Of a DNA stretch of 64,000 nt, positions 45,178 to 54,313 are shown in pieces (position 1 is the first letter of the stretch; each line of letters opens with the position of its first letter). The translations under genes and the position numbers were made by a program. The stretch is from Parcubacteria group bacterium M10-OD1-1 (GTDB lineage: Bacteria > Patescibacteria > Paceibacteria > Moranbacterales > UBA2206). The notes below the pieces were generated by a model, which was given only the letters and a program-made list of their open reading frames with translations, made no database searches and was not told where the DNA came from. The DNA is taken from NCBI GenBank assembly GCA_003056145.1, contig LSNL01000002.1, positions 44,802 through 108,801 of the forward strand, written 5' to 3'.

Positions 45178-46158
45178 ATGAAAGTAAAAATAGAGAGAAA
45201 AAATAAAGAATTAGTAGGAAATAAAAACTTTATGATAAATATTCAAGAAAATATTTCTTTGGTTCCGTATACTACCTTTAGAATTGGCGGATTAGCGAAA
45301 TTTTTTTGTGAAGTTAAAAATCAAGAAGAACTTAAAGAGGCACTTGATTTCGCTGAAAAAAACAAGGTTGTAGTTTTTCTATTGGGTAAGGGCAGTAATA
45401 TATTATTTAGTGATGATGGTTTTGCTGGTTTGGTAATTAAGCTTATTAAGGGAGCTTGCCAAATATCAGGAACAAATATGAAATGTGGAGCTGGAATGTC
45501 GTTAGCAAAAGTGGTGATTTTAGCAATGAAAACTTCTTTAACTGGTTTAGAATGGGCGGCTGGAATTCCAGGTACAATCGGTGGAGCAGTGAGAGGAAAT
45601 GCTGGCGCATATGGTTCGGAAATGAAAAATATCGTGCAAGCAGTCAAGGTCTTTGATATTAAAGAAAAGCAAGTAAGAATCTATAATTCAGTCGAATGCG
45701 AATTTGAATATCGTTGTAGTCTTTTTAAAAAAAATAAAAATCTAATTATTCTATCGGTTACTTTGGAATTACAAAAAGGAGAAACTGAGCAAATTAGCCA
45801 AAAAATACAAACTATAGTTAAAAAAAGAAAAGATACTTTACCAAAAGAAAGAAGTGCGGGTAGTTTTTTTAAAAATCCAATAACTAATAATAAAAAATTA
45901 ATCAAACAATTTGAAGAAGAAAAAAAAGTGAAAATACGAGATGATAAAATTCCTGCTGCTTGGTTAATTGAAGAGGCTGGACTGAGAGGAAAAAAAATTG
46001 GTGGAGCACAGGTTGATAAAAAGCATAGTAATTTTATTGTTAATACAGGACAAGCAACTGCTCAGGATGTTATTATTCTAGCTAGTGTAATTAAACAAAA
46101 AGTAAGAGAAAAATTGAGCATTCAGTTGCGAGAAGAGATTCAATATGTAGGATTTTAA
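45178..46158 (+). CDS. murB: UDP-N-acetylenolpyruvoylglucosamine reductase
   Basis: An FAD/NADPH enzyme making UDP-MurNAc. TTFRIGGLAKFFCEV, LLGKGSNILFSDDGFAGLVI, GLEWAAGIPGTIGGAVRGNAG, the FEYRCSLFK segment and RSAGSFFKNP with the proton-donor Ser are all present, ending in LREEIQYVG. Length 326 residues; an alternative start at 45232 (MINIQENISLVPYTTFRIGG) would give the more usual N terminus. It normally follows murC, and here the two are separated by the 10-kb CRISPR locus. Confidence 0.95.
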   Translation: MKVKIERKNKELVGNKNFMINIQENISLVPYTTFRIGGLAKFFCEVKNQEELKEALDFAEKNKVVVFLLGKGSNILFSDDGFAGLVIKLIKGACQISGTNMKCGAGMSLAKVVILAMKTSLTGLEWAAGIPGTIGGAVRGNAGAYGSEMKNIVQAVKVFDIKEKQVRIYNSVECEFEYRCSLFKKNKNLIILSVTLELQKGETEQISQKIQTIVKKRKDTLPKERSAGSFFKNPITNNKKLIKQFEEEKKVKIRDDKIPAAWLIEEAGLRGKKIGGAQVDKKHSNFIVNTGQATAQDVIILASVIKQKVREKLSIQLREEIQYVGF

Positions 46159-46188
46159 AAAATTAATTAATAATTAATATTCAACAAT

Positions 46189-46581
46189 ATGTCTGAAGAA
46201 AAAATTCTTAATTTACGCTTATTTTGTAAAAATGTAGAGTTAGATGACCAAACTAAGGATTATATTATTAAAAGAATTCAGAAGATGGAAAAATTTTTGC
46301 AAAAAACCTTAGAATATGAAGTAGAGGTTTCAGTTGATAAAAAAGGAAAATTTTATGGAGAAATTATGATTCAAACTCCACATAAATTATATCGTTCGTC
46401 CAATACCTCGGAAAGTATAGAAGGGTCTATTGATATGGCGGTTGCAGAAATGCAAAGGCAGATAGTTTCTGACAGAGATAAATTTCGCGAACTTCAAGAA
46501 AGAGGTGCTAGATCAATTAAAAAGAAAATGGTTTTATCAGAAGAGGCTAGATTTAAAAAATCTTCTTTAACTAATAGCTAG
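46189..46581 (+). CDS. hpf: Ribosome hibernation-promoting factor
   Basis: A 130-residue HPF/RaiA-family protein binding the 30S decoding region in stationary phase. It begins with LRLFCKNVELDDQTKDYIIKRI and contains VSVDKKGKFYGEIMIQTPH and the SIDMAVAEMQRQI helix. There is no long C-terminal dimerisation domain, only a short Lys-rich tail, so it is the short form. Confidence 0.87.
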   Translation: MSEEKILNLRLFCKNVELDDQTKDYIIKRIQKMEKFLQKTLEYEVEVSVDKKGKFYGEIMIQTPHKLYRSSNTSESIEGSIDMAVAEMQRQIVSDRDKFRELQERGARSIKKKMVLSEEARFKKSSLTNS

Positions 46582-46595
46582 TAACCATAGGATTA

Positions 46596-46604
46596 TGTTA
46601 TAAT
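46596..46604 (+). promoter_or_regulatory. Extended -10 promoter for the receiver gene
   Basis: TGTTATAAT is a perfect extended -10 (TG, one base, TATAAT), 38 bases before the ATG at 46642. Confidence 0.55.
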
Positions 46605-46641
46605 AAAGTTAAAAGTTAGTGTAAAAAATAATTAGAAAAAT

Positions 46642-47220
46642 ATGAATAAAAAAATAAAGATTTTAGTTGTAGACGATGATGATTTAATGAGAGAAACTTA
46701 CGTTGAAGTTTTTAAACAAAAAAGTTTTGAAGTTATTGAGGCTATTGATGGATTGGAAGGCTTAGATAAAGCTACTCAAGAAATTCCGGATGTTATTTTT
46801 ACTGGAATTATGATGCCTAAGATGGACGGGTTCAGCTTGAAAGAGGCTTTAGCAAAAAATGTTGTTACTGCTAGTATTCCAGTAGTGATGTCTTCCCATA
46901 TGGGCAGAGAGGAAGACCGAGAACGAGCTAATCAACTAGGAGTTAAAGAGTTTATTGTTAAAGGAATGATTACTCCTAATCAAGTAGTAACCAAAATAAA
47001 AAATTTATTTTCAGCGGGAGAATATAAAATTAAATTTTATACAGAAGATTTAGATGCTCAAAGATTATCAGAAGATTTAGGATTAAGTTCTAATTTTGGG
47101 TGTCCTCAATGTTCTCAAGAAATGGTTTTAGCTCTTAACATTGAAAATAAGGAAAAACATCAATTTTCAGCTCAGCTAATTTGTCCTAATTGTGATAATA
47201 ATAATTCAGAAAAAAACTAA
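46642..47220 (+). CDS. Pseudo-receiver protein with C-terminal zinc ribbon
   Basis: A 192-residue protein. Residues 1-125 form a CheY-like receiver with the acidic cluster VVDDDD (10-14), the switch region and the conserved Lys (EFIVKGMI). The phosphoacceptor position is Gly55: it reads DVIFTGIMMPKMDG where active receivers have D-x-M/I-M-P. The C-terminal part has a zinc ribbon CPQCSQEM...CPNCDN. There is no DNA-binding output domain and no histidine kinase nearby. It probably acts through binding, not phosphorylation. A strong terminator follows. Confidence 0.85.
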   Translation: MNKKIKILVVDDDDLMRETYVEVFKQKSFEVIEAIDGLEGLDKATQEIPDVIFTGIMMPKMDGFSLKEALAKNVVTASIPVVMSSHMGREEDRERANQLGVKEFIVKGMITPNQVVTKIKNLFSAGEYKIKFYTEDLDAQRLSEDLGLSSNFGCPQCSQEMVLALNIENKEKHQFSAQLICPNCDNNNSEKN

Positions 47221-47238
47221 AATTTTAGTAATTGATTA

Positions 47239-47273
47239 AAATTAAAACGAGGTTTTTGACCTCGTTTTAATTT
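47239..47273 (+). terminator. Rho-independent terminator after the receiver gene
   Basis: 15-bp stem AAATTAAAACGAGGT/ACCTCGTTTTAATTT with a five-base loop. The 3' arm itself supplies the T-rich stretch. It ends eight bases before the recJ ATG, so recJ is either expressed by read-through or from a promoter overlapping the hairpin. Confidence 0.85.
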
Positions 47274-47280
47274 AAAAACT

Positions 47281-49002
47281 ATGGAAAAAATTTGGAGAAT
47301 AAAAAAGAATCCAGAAATAGTAGCTAATGATTTAAAAGAAAAATATAATTTTATAATTTTAAAATTATTGGCACTTCGAGGATTGAAAAAAAAATCTGAG
47401 ATTGATCAATATTTTAATTTTGATTACAATCAAAATTTAAGTGATCCTTTCTTAGTAACTGATATGGATAAAGTAGTGCTGAGGATTATTAAGGCTCAAA
47501 AAGAAGAAGAAAAAATTGCTATTTTTGGTGATTATGATGCTGACGGAGTAACTGCCTCGGCGGTTTTATATGAAACTTTTCGACAATTAGGTTTAGAGAA
47601 CATTATTTGCTATATTCCTGATCGCCAAACGGAAGGCTACGGAATTAACAAAAAAGCTTTAGCTTATTTAGCTAAAGAAAAAACTAATTTAATTATTACT
47701 GTTGATTGTGGAATAACTAATTATGAAGAAATAGAAGAAGCGAAAAAATTAGGAATAGATGTTATTATTACTGATCATCACAATATTCCTGAAAAAATTC
47801 CAGAAGCTTACGCTGTTATTAACCCTAACTTAGCTAATACTGGTTTTGCGTGGAATAATTTAGCTGGAGTAGGAGTAGCTTTTAAAGTAGCTCAAGCTCT
47901 TTTTCAAAAAATTATTCCTCAAAAAAAAGAACAACTAAAATGGCTTTTAGATATTGTAGCAATTGGAACTATTGCTGACTGTGTTCCTTTAATTGGCGAA
48001 AACAGAATTTTAGCGAAATATGGCTTAATTGTTATTTCTAAGACTCGGAGGACTGGATTACTAGAACTATTTAAAGTTGGTAGGATTATGATTAGTGATA
48101 ATAAAATTCCTAGCGCTCATCAAGTAGCTTTCCAAATTGCTCCTCGGATTAATGCAGCTGGAAGAATGGATCATGCCAACATTGCCTTTGATTTGTTAAC
48201 GGAAGAAGACCCTGTTTTAGCCAGAGGAATGGCTTTAGAAGTGGAAGAAAAAAATAAAAATAGACAAAAAATAACAGCGGAGATATTTAAAGAAATTCAA
48301 ATAATAGCTAAAAATTTTTTTCAAGAGAAAAAATTTATTTATGCTTCTAACTCGCATTGGCCAGTAGGAATTTTAGGTTTAGTAGCTGGGAGAATAACGG
48401 ATGAATTTAAGCGGCCAACTATTGTTTTACAAGAACAAGAAAATGAATATGTTGGTTCTTTGCGAAGTATCCCAGAGGTTAATATAATGAAAATATTAAA
48501 AGATTGTCAAGATTTATTACAAAAATTTGGTGGTCATTCACAAGCGGCTGGGGTTACTATTACTAAAAAAAATATTGAGAAATTTTATGCTAAGATGTCT
48601 TCATTAGTAGAAAAAGAGTTAGCAGAGAAAAAAATAGCACCCATTTTAGAAGTTGATTTAGAAATATCAACTCAAGAAATAAGTTGGGATTTAGTAATGG
48701 AGTTAAAAAAAATGGAGCCTTTTGGTATTGGTAATCAAGAGCCAATTTTTTCTACTCGTTCATTGATTATTAGTGAATGCAAAATAGTTGGTAATGGAAG
48801 TAAACATTGGAAATTAGTTCTAAAAGATGAGCAAGGCGGTTCTCAACTTTTTGAGGCGATTGGTTTTTCTTTAGTTAATAAATTTCCAAATCTTAAAAAA
48901 GATGATAAGATAGATATAGTTTTCAATATCCAGGAAGATGAATGGAATGGAAATAAAAAGATTCAATTAAATTTAATTGATTTAAAAATAAAAACTAGTT
49001 AA
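47281..49002 (+). CDS. recJ: Single-stranded-DNA exonuclease RecJ
   Basis: A 5'-3' ssDNA exonuclease for recombination and repair. The DHH phosphoesterase motifs are FGDYDADGVTASAVL, VDCGITNYEEI and TDHHNIP (Asp165-His166-His167). RINAAGRMDHANIA follows. The DHHA1 domain has GGHSQAAGVTI, and a C-terminal OB-like domain ends the 573-residue protein. All metal-binding residues appear intact. Confidence 0.95.
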   Translation: MEKIWRIKKNPEIVANDLKEKYNFIILKLLALRGLKKKSEIDQYFNFDYNQNLSDPFLVTDMDKVVLRIIKAQKEEEKIAIFGDYDADGVTASAVLYETFRQLGLENIICYIPDRQTEGYGINKKALAYLAKEKTNLIITVDCGITNYEEIEEAKKLGIDVIITDHHNIPEKIPEAYAVINPNLANTGFAWNNLAGVGVAFKVAQALFQKIIPQKKEQLKWLLDIVAIGTIADCVPLIGENRILAKYGLIVISKTRRTGLLELFKVGRIMISDNKIPSAHQVAFQIAPRINAAGRMDHANIAFDLLTEEDPVLARGMALEVEEKNKNRQKITAEIFKEIQIIAKNFFQEKKFIYASNSHWPVGILGLVAGRITDEFKRPTIVLQEQENEYVGSLRSIPEVNIMKILKDCQDLLQKFGGHSQAAGVTITKKNIEKFYAKMSSLVEKELAEKKIAPILEVDLEISTQEISWDLVMELKKMEPFGIGNQEPIFSTRSLIISECKIVGNGSKHWKLVLKDEQGGSQLFEAIGFSLVNKFPNLKKDDKIDIVFNIQEDEWNGNKKIQLNLIDLKIKTS

Positions 49003-49012
49003 AAAAGAGTGA

Positions 49013-49447
49013 ATGGATAAAATAATTATGTATACTGATGGAGGAGCGAGAAATAATCCAGGACCAGCTGGCGTTGGTGTTTGGGTGGAAACATTAAACA
49101 AAAAATATAAAGAATATATTGGAGAAAAAACTAATAATGAAGCTGAATATGAAGCCTTAATCTTTGGCTTAAAAAAACTGAAACAACTATTAGGTAAAGA
49201 AAAACTAAAACAATCAAAAATAGCATGTTATTTAGATAGCGAATTAGTAGTTAAACAATTGAATCATATCTACAAATTAAGAGAGAAACACATTCAAGAA
49301 AAATTTATTGAAATTTGGAATTTGACATTAGATTTCAAGAAGGTTAGCTTTCAACATATTCCTAGAGAAAAAAATAAAATTGCTGATAGGTTAGTCAATG
49401 AAGCGTTGGATGAAAAAGAAAAACAAAAAAACCTTTTTGATATTTAA
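49013..49447 (+). CDS. rnhA: Ribonuclease HI family protein
   Basis: A 144-residue RNase H fold that cleaves RNA in RNA:DNA hybrids. Catalytic segments: YTDGGARNNPGPAGVGV (Asp9), NNEAEYEALIFGL (Glu), CYLDSELVVKQL (Asp) and the late IADRLVNEAL (Asp). It lacks the basic protrusion of the E. coli enzyme and resembles the archaeal/Sulfolobus-like type. It starts 10 bases after recJ, consistent with a shared transcript. Confidence 0.88.
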   Translation: MDKIIMYTDGGARNNPGPAGVGVWVETLNKKYKEYIGEKTNNEAEYEALIFGLKKLKQLLGKEKLKQSKIACYLDSELVVKQLNHIYKLREKHIQEKFIEIWNLTLDFKKVSFQHIPREKNKIADRLVNEALDEKEKQKNLFDI

Positions 49448-49496
49448 GGTTTGTATTTTTCAAAAATAATAAAAAATCATTTAAATATAAAAAATT

Positions 49497-50495
49497 ATGT
49501 TTAAGCATAAAAAAATATTCGTCACGATTGTAGCAGTTGTTTTTGTAGTTGGAGGATTTTTTTATTTCAAAAGTAATAAACCCAAGGTTAAATATGAGAC
49601 AACTCAGGCTCAAAAAGGAAATTTATTACGAACAGTTTCAGTAACAGGCGTTTTGGAGCCAGAAAATAAAATTAATGTTTCTTTTAAAATTAATGGTCGA
49701 GCAGAACTTGTAAATTATGATATAGGAGACAAAGTCAAAGAAGGAGTGGTGTTGGCTAAAATCGACAAAGGAACACTAGGCTCTCAATTAGCACAAGCTC
49801 AAGCAACCCTAAACGCACAAAAAGAAAAATACTCTCTTATAAAAAGGCGAGATGATTTATACAAATATGAAGAAAAACAAGCTCAAAAGGCAGAAGTAGA
49901 AAAAGCCAGAGCCGCTATTACTGCTATTAGGGAAGAAATAAATGAAACTACGCTTCGTGCTCCAATTGATGGAATAATTATAAGAAAGAATATTGAGAAA
50001 GGAGAGAACGCTATTGCCAATAAGACTATTTTTACTATTTCTGATGAAAATGAGCCGATTATTGAAGCTGATATTCCAGAATCTGATATTGTTGATATTA
50101 AGCTTGGACAAAAAGCAGAAGTTTCTCTTGATGCTCTATCATCTAATGAGAATTTAGCGGCTGAAGTTACTGAAATTGAACCAGCTTCAACTGTTATCCA
50201 AGATGTTGTTTATTATAAGATAAAACTAAAATTTGAAAAATTTGATAATCGTCTTAAAATTGGTATGAGTGCTGATATAGATATCAATACTGCTGAAAAA
50301 GATGATGTTATTATGATTCCATGGAGAGCGGTCAAGGAAAAGGGAAATCAAAAATATGTAGAAATTCTGAAAGCAAATAATCAAGTAGAAAAAATTGATA
50401 TTAAAACTGGACTCAAGGGAGATGATGGATCAGTAGAAGTTATATCTGGAATTCAAGGAGGAGAAAATGTTGTTACACTTACTAAGTCTCTATAG
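49497..50495 (+). CDS. Efflux periplasmic adaptor (MacA/HlyD family)
   Basis: A 332-residue membrane-fusion protein with an N-terminal signal anchor (about residues 6-23), a barrel-sandwich lipoyl half-motif (GDKVKEGVVLAKID), a short coiled-coil hairpin (residues ~90-145) and a second lipoyl half (LRAPIDGIIIRKNIEKGE). A beta-barrel domain follows (DIPESDIVDIKLGQKAEVSL). It heads a four-gene MacAB-type transporter operon. In a CPR cell without an established outer membrane the adaptor would bridge to the cell surface, but its substrate is unknown. Confidence 0.87.
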   Translation: MFKHKKIFVTIVAVVFVVGGFFYFKSNKPKVKYETTQAQKGNLLRTVSVTGVLEPENKINVSFKINGRAELVNYDIGDKVKEGVVLAKIDKGTLGSQLAQAQATLNAQKEKYSLIKRRDDLYKYEEKQAQKAEVEKARAAITAIREEINETTLRAPIDGIIIRKNIEKGENAIANKTIFTISDENEPIIEADIPESDIVDIKLGQKAEVSLDALSSNENLAAEVTEIEPASTVIQDVVYYKIKLKFEKFDNRLKIGMSADIDINTAEKDDVIMIPWRAVKEKGNQKYVEILKANNQVEKIDIKTGLKGDDGSVEVISGIQGGENVVTLTKSL

Positions 50496-50516
50496 AACAA
50501 AATATGAGAATATAAT

Positions 50517-51242
50517 ATGTCTAATTTAATTATTCAGACTGAAAAGATATCTAAGACTTATAATAACGAAGGAGTTAAAACGAGAGCTTTGGTAGATATT
50601 GACCTTACTATTTATCAGGGAGAGTTTGTTTCTATTATGGGACCAAGCGGATCGGGTAAATCTACTCTGATGCAAATTTTAGGTTTTCTTGATAAGTCAA
50701 CTAAGGGAGAATATTTTTTTAATGGTAAAAATATCAATACTTTTTCTTATGATGAATTAGCAAGAATTAGAAATGAAGAAGTGGGATTTGTTTTTCAATC
50801 ATTCAATCTTTTACCACGAACCTCCGTTTGGGAAAATGTGGAGTTACCTTTATTTTATAGAAAAGTACATGAAAAAAATTCTAAAGATAAAATTTTTAAA
50901 GCTTTGCAAATGGTTGGAATGGAACACAGAAAAAAATATTTATCTAATCAGATTTCTGGAGGAGAAAAACAAAGAGTGGCTATTGCTAGAGCACTAGTAA
51001 ATAATCCTGAAGTTATTTTTGCTGATGAGCCAACGGGCAATTTAGATTCAAAAACAGGAACGCAAGTTATGAAAATTTTACAAGAACTTAACAATAAAGG
51101 ACATACTATAATTTTAGTTACCCATGAAACTTTTACAGCTGAACATGCCAAGAGAATTATTAATATGAAAGATGGTAGGATTATTTCTAACAAGCCAGTG
51201 ATAAATAGAAGAATTGCTAGAGACGGAGAACTTTTAAAATAA
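50517..51242 (+). CDS. ABC transporter ATP-binding protein (MacB/LolD type)
   Basis: A 241-residue ATPase with Walker A GPSGSGKST (Lys48), the Q-loop VFQSFNLLPRTSVWENVELPL, signature ISGGEKQRVAIARAL, Walker B VIFADEPTGNLD and the H-loop LVTHE. This is the MacB/LolD subgroup. It supplies energy for the two FtsX-type permeases immediately downstream. Confidence 0.93.
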   Translation: MSNLIIQTEKISKTYNNEGVKTRALVDIDLTIYQGEFVSIMGPSGSGKSTLMQILGFLDKSTKGEYFFNGKNINTFSYDELARIRNEEVGFVFQSFNLLPRTSVWENVELPLFYRKVHEKNSKDKIFKALQMVGMEHRKKYLSNQISGGEKQRVAIARALVNNPEVIFADEPTGNLDSKTGTQVMKILQELNNKGHTIILVTHETFTAEHAKRIINMKDGRIISNKPVINRRIARDGELLK

Positions 51243-51255
51243 ATCCAAAGGTATT

Positions 51256-52503
51256 ATGAATATTTTCTTTCCTATAAAAATTTCTTATAAGTATTTGTTA
51301 GCAGCGAAATTTCGTTCTTTTTTGACAATATTAGGAATAATTATTGGAGTAGCTAGTGTTATTATAATTATGTCTATTGGACAATCAGCTCAAGCGTTAA
51401 TTTTAGATCAAATTACTGGGGTGGGCTCTAATTTGATTGTAATTCTTCCCGGGGCATCTGAAAAAAATGGACCACCTGCAGCTATGATGGGTGTCTCAAT
51501 AACTACTTTGAAATACGCTGATTTAAAAGCACTTAAAAATAAAAAAAATGTTCCAGAAGTTGAAGATGCAGCAGGGTATGTTTTAGGAACGACCTCAATT
51601 ATTCATGGAGGAAATAGTATGAATGTTTCTTTTGAGGGAACAACTGCTAGCTATGTGAATGTAGAAAATGCTGAGATTGCTAAAGGAAATTTTTTTAATC
51701 AAGATGAAGAAACTAATTTATCAAGAGTAGTAGTTTTGGGTGATTCTATAGCGAAAGAAATTTTTCAAAATACTAATCCATTAAATAAAATTTTAAAAAT
51801 TAAGAATCAGAATTTTCTAGTTATTGGAGTTCTGGCAAAAAGAGGATCGAGTGGATTTGGCGTTACGAGTCAAGACGATACGATATTTGTTCCTTTAAGA
51901 ACTGCGCAAAGAATGCTTTTAGGAATTAGTCATTTGGGATTTATTCGTTTAAAAGCAAAAAATGCTAATTTAATCTCGGAAGCTGAAACGAATATTGCTA
52001 CAACATTACGAGAACGACATAAAATAGATAACCCATCTAATGATGATTTTACTATTCGCGATGAAGCTTCTGCGATTAGTATTATTAAGCAAGTTACAGA
52101 TATTCTTAGATATTTCCTATTAGCTATAGGGACTATTTCGCTTATAGTAGGGGGAATCGGAGTTATGAACATAATGATTATGGCAGTTAATCAAAGAATC
52201 AGAGAGATAGGACTCAGGAAGGCAGTGGGAGCGAAAAATAGCGATGTTCAGATGCAATTTTTAATAGAATCAATTTTTATATCTTTTTTAGGTGGGATTA
52301 TTGGAATAATTATTGGGATTTTGGTTTCTTTTACTATTTCTAAGATTATTCAATATTTACAATATAACTGGCCGTTTCTTATCACTTGGCAGTCAATTGT
52401 GGTCGCTAGCTTAGTATCGATTGTTATTGGAATTATCTTTGGAATTTATCCTGCCCGTAAAGCCTCTCAGATTAGTCCGATGGAGGCATTGAGATATGAA
52501 TAA
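51256..52503 (+). CDS. MacB-like ABC permease
   Basis: A 415-residue permease with one N-terminal transmembrane helix (KFRSFLTILGIIIGVASVIII), a large extracytoplasmic MacB-type domain, and three C-terminal helices beginning ISLIVGGIGVMNIMIMAVNQR followed by REIGLRKAVGAK. It ends IYPARKASQISPMEALRYE, typical of the family. A paralogue follows 20 bases later; with one shared ATPase they probably form a heterodimer. Confidence 0.92.
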   Translation: MNIFFPIKISYKYLLAAKFRSFLTILGIIIGVASVIIIMSIGQSAQALILDQITGVGSNLIVILPGASEKNGPPAAMMGVSITTLKYADLKALKNKKNVPEVEDAAGYVLGTTSIIHGGNSMNVSFEGTTASYVNVENAEIAKGNFFNQDEETNLSRVVVLGDSIAKEIFQNTNPLNKILKIKNQNFLVIGVLAKRGSSGFGVTSQDDTIFVPLRTAQRMLLGISHLGFIRLKAKNANLISEAETNIATTLRERHKIDNPSNDDFTIRDEASAISIIKQVTDILRYFLLAIGTISLIVGGIGVMNIMIMAVNQRIREIGLRKAVGAKNSDVQMQFLIESIFISFLGGIIGIIIGILVSFTISKIIQYLQYNWPFLITWQSIVVASLVSIVIGIIFGIYPARKASQISPMEALRYE

Positions 52504-52522
52504 AAAATAAAAGTAAAATAAG

Positions 52523-53776
52523 ATGCAAGATTTTTTAATTTCAATTAAATTAGCCATAAAAAGTCTTCATTTAAATTGGGGAAGAACTCTACTGTCCTTA
52601 ATTGGAATTATTATTGGAGTAGCTAGTGTTATTCTTGTTTTATCTTTTGGTAACGGAGTAAAAGGATTTTTAGTTGACCAAGTTTCGGCTTTTGGGAGTG
52701 ATATTATGGAGATAGAAGTAAAAGTTCCGAAAACTAATAAAGCTTCATCACAAAATGTAGGAGGTATGGTTGGTGGAACACAAATTACAACTTTTAAACT
52801 TAAAGATGCTCAAAAAATAGGAAAACTTCCTAATGTAAGTGCTTGGTATGCATCTGTGATGGGACAACAAGTAGTTAGCTATGCTAGTAAAAATAAGCAA
52901 ACTTATATTATGGGAGTTACTTCCGGCATATCTAAAGTAGATAAAAAAATGGAAATAGCTTCAGGGACTATATTTACTGAGGAAGACAATAATGGTTTGA
53001 AACAAGTGGCAATTATTGGAAGCGGCATAAAAGATGATTTTTTTGGAAATCAAAGCCCAATAGGAAAAAAAATTAAGATAAAAGGACAAACATATAGAGT
53101 TATCGGAGTTTTGAAGAAAAGAGGAGCTTCCGGATTTTTTAATTTTGATGATATTATCTATCTTCCTTTAAAAACAGTTCAAAAAAAATTAACTGGCGTA
53201 AACTATATAAAGTTCGCTGTTTTTAAATTGAAAGATATGAGTCGCTTGGATATCACTATGCTTAATGCGACTGATATTATGCGAGAGCGGCATGACATTA
53301 CCAATCCTAATGATGATGATTTTTCCGTAAACTCAATCGTGGAAGTTACTAATATTTTAAATAAAGTTTTTTTTACTATAAATTTGCTCTTACTTGCTCT
53401 TGCATCTATTTCTCTGATAGTTGGAGGAGTTGGAATTATGAATGTTATGTATATAGCAGTAGTGGAGAGAACTTTTGAAATTGGGCTTAAAAAAGCCGTT
53501 GGCGCAAAAAATAAGGACATCTTGATGCAATTTCTTTTGGAAGCTATTTTTTTAACCGCTTTGGGTGGGATTGGAGGACTTGCCGTAGGTCTGATTGTTT
53601 CAAGAATAGGGGAAGTCTTAATCAGTAACTTTGGTTATACCCTTAAATTTACAGTTACTTGGTGGGCAGCCCTTATTGGTGTCGGTTTTTCTGCAATAGT
53701 TGGAATAACTTTTGGGTATTGGCCGGCACGAAAAGCTTCTCAACTATCTCCGATGGAAGCTTTGAGAAAAGAATAG
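52523..53776 (+). CDS. Second MacB-like ABC permease
   Basis: A 417-residue paralogue of the preceding gene with the same layout: N-terminal helix (GRTLLSLIGIIIGVASVILVL), extracytoplasmic domain, and C-terminal helices starting ISLIVGGVGIMNVMYIAVVER. It ends YWPARKASQLSPMEALRKE. The extracytoplasmic domains have diverged more than the membrane parts, as expected of two halves of one transporter with distinct substrate-facing roles. Confidence 0.92.
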   Translation: MQDFLISIKLAIKSLHLNWGRTLLSLIGIIIGVASVILVLSFGNGVKGFLVDQVSAFGSDIMEIEVKVPKTNKASSQNVGGMVGGTQITTFKLKDAQKIGKLPNVSAWYASVMGQQVVSYASKNKQTYIMGVTSGISKVDKKMEIASGTIFTEEDNNGLKQVAIIGSGIKDDFFGNQSPIGKKIKIKGQTYRVIGVLKKRGASGFFNFDDIIYLPLKTVQKKLTGVNYIKFAVFKLKDMSRLDITMLNATDIMRERHDITNPNDDDFSVNSIVEVTNILNKVFFTINLLLLALASISLIVGGVGIMNVMYIAVVERTFEIGLKKAVGAKNKDILMQFLLEAIFLTALGGIGGLAVGLIVSRIGEVLISNFGYTLKFTVTWWAALIGVGFSAIVGITFGYWPARKASQLSPMEALRKE

Positions 53777-53800
53777 TTTAAAATTTGTATAGTCACTTTT

Positions 53801-53827
53801 TTTAAAGCTTTAGAAAGGCTTTTAAAT
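53801..53827 (+). terminator. Weak terminator-like hairpin after the efflux operon
   Basis: TTTAAAGC pairs with GCTTTTAAA around a loop of about nine bases, with one bulged T. It sits in the 136-base gap after the second permease. Confidence 0.3.
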
Positions 53828-53912
53828 TAGGCAATAAATTAATAATTTCGCAAGTTGTTGAGTGTTTTAATTTGTGATAGCCTTAAAAAGTAATTATTGA
53901 ATAGAAAAACAT

Positions 53913-54275
53913 ATGGAGCATAAGGAAAAAAATATTCAAGAGGCTAAAACTTATGAAATAAAAGAAGAGCAAGAAACTTTAGCAGAAGAAAATCAAGAAA
54001 AAGAAAAATCTCCTGCTCAAAAAGGGAAGGTAGATTTTTATATGGAGTTGGTTTTATTTTTTATTTTAGGTGTTTTACTGGGAATTGCTATTAAAACAAT
54101 TGCAGTTAAAAAAATAACGATAGGATTTGATGATTACAAGATGAATATTCAAAGACAAGATTACGATATTAATCAACTACAGGCTAAATTGGTTAATAAA
54201 GAAGTTAAAAAAGATCAATCTGAAAATCAAGCAAAGAAAAAAGATTCTCAATCAGATAATAATTTAAAAAAGTAA
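53913..54275 (+). CDS. Hypothetical single-pass membrane protein with charged flanks
   Basis: A 120-residue protein: a Glu/Lys-rich cytoplasmic N terminus (~45 residues), one helix (ELVLFFILGVLLGIAIKTIA, ~48-67), a short extracytoplasmic part that looks coiled-coil (DYKMNIQRQDYDINQLQAKL) and a Lys/Ser/Asp-rich tail. No family is recognised. The next gene encodes a membrane-anchored disulfide oxidoreductase and is only 38 bases away, so the two are likely co-transcribed. Confidence 0.55.
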   Translation: MEHKEKNIQEAKTYEIKEEQETLAEENQEKEKSPAQKGKVDFYMELVLFFILGVLLGIAIKTIAVKKITIGFDDYKMNIQRQDYDINQLQAKLVNKEVKKDQSENQAKKKDSQSDNNLKK

Positions 54276-54313
54276 AGTAGAAAATTTATTTTAACTATTA
54301 AATATTTAAAATT

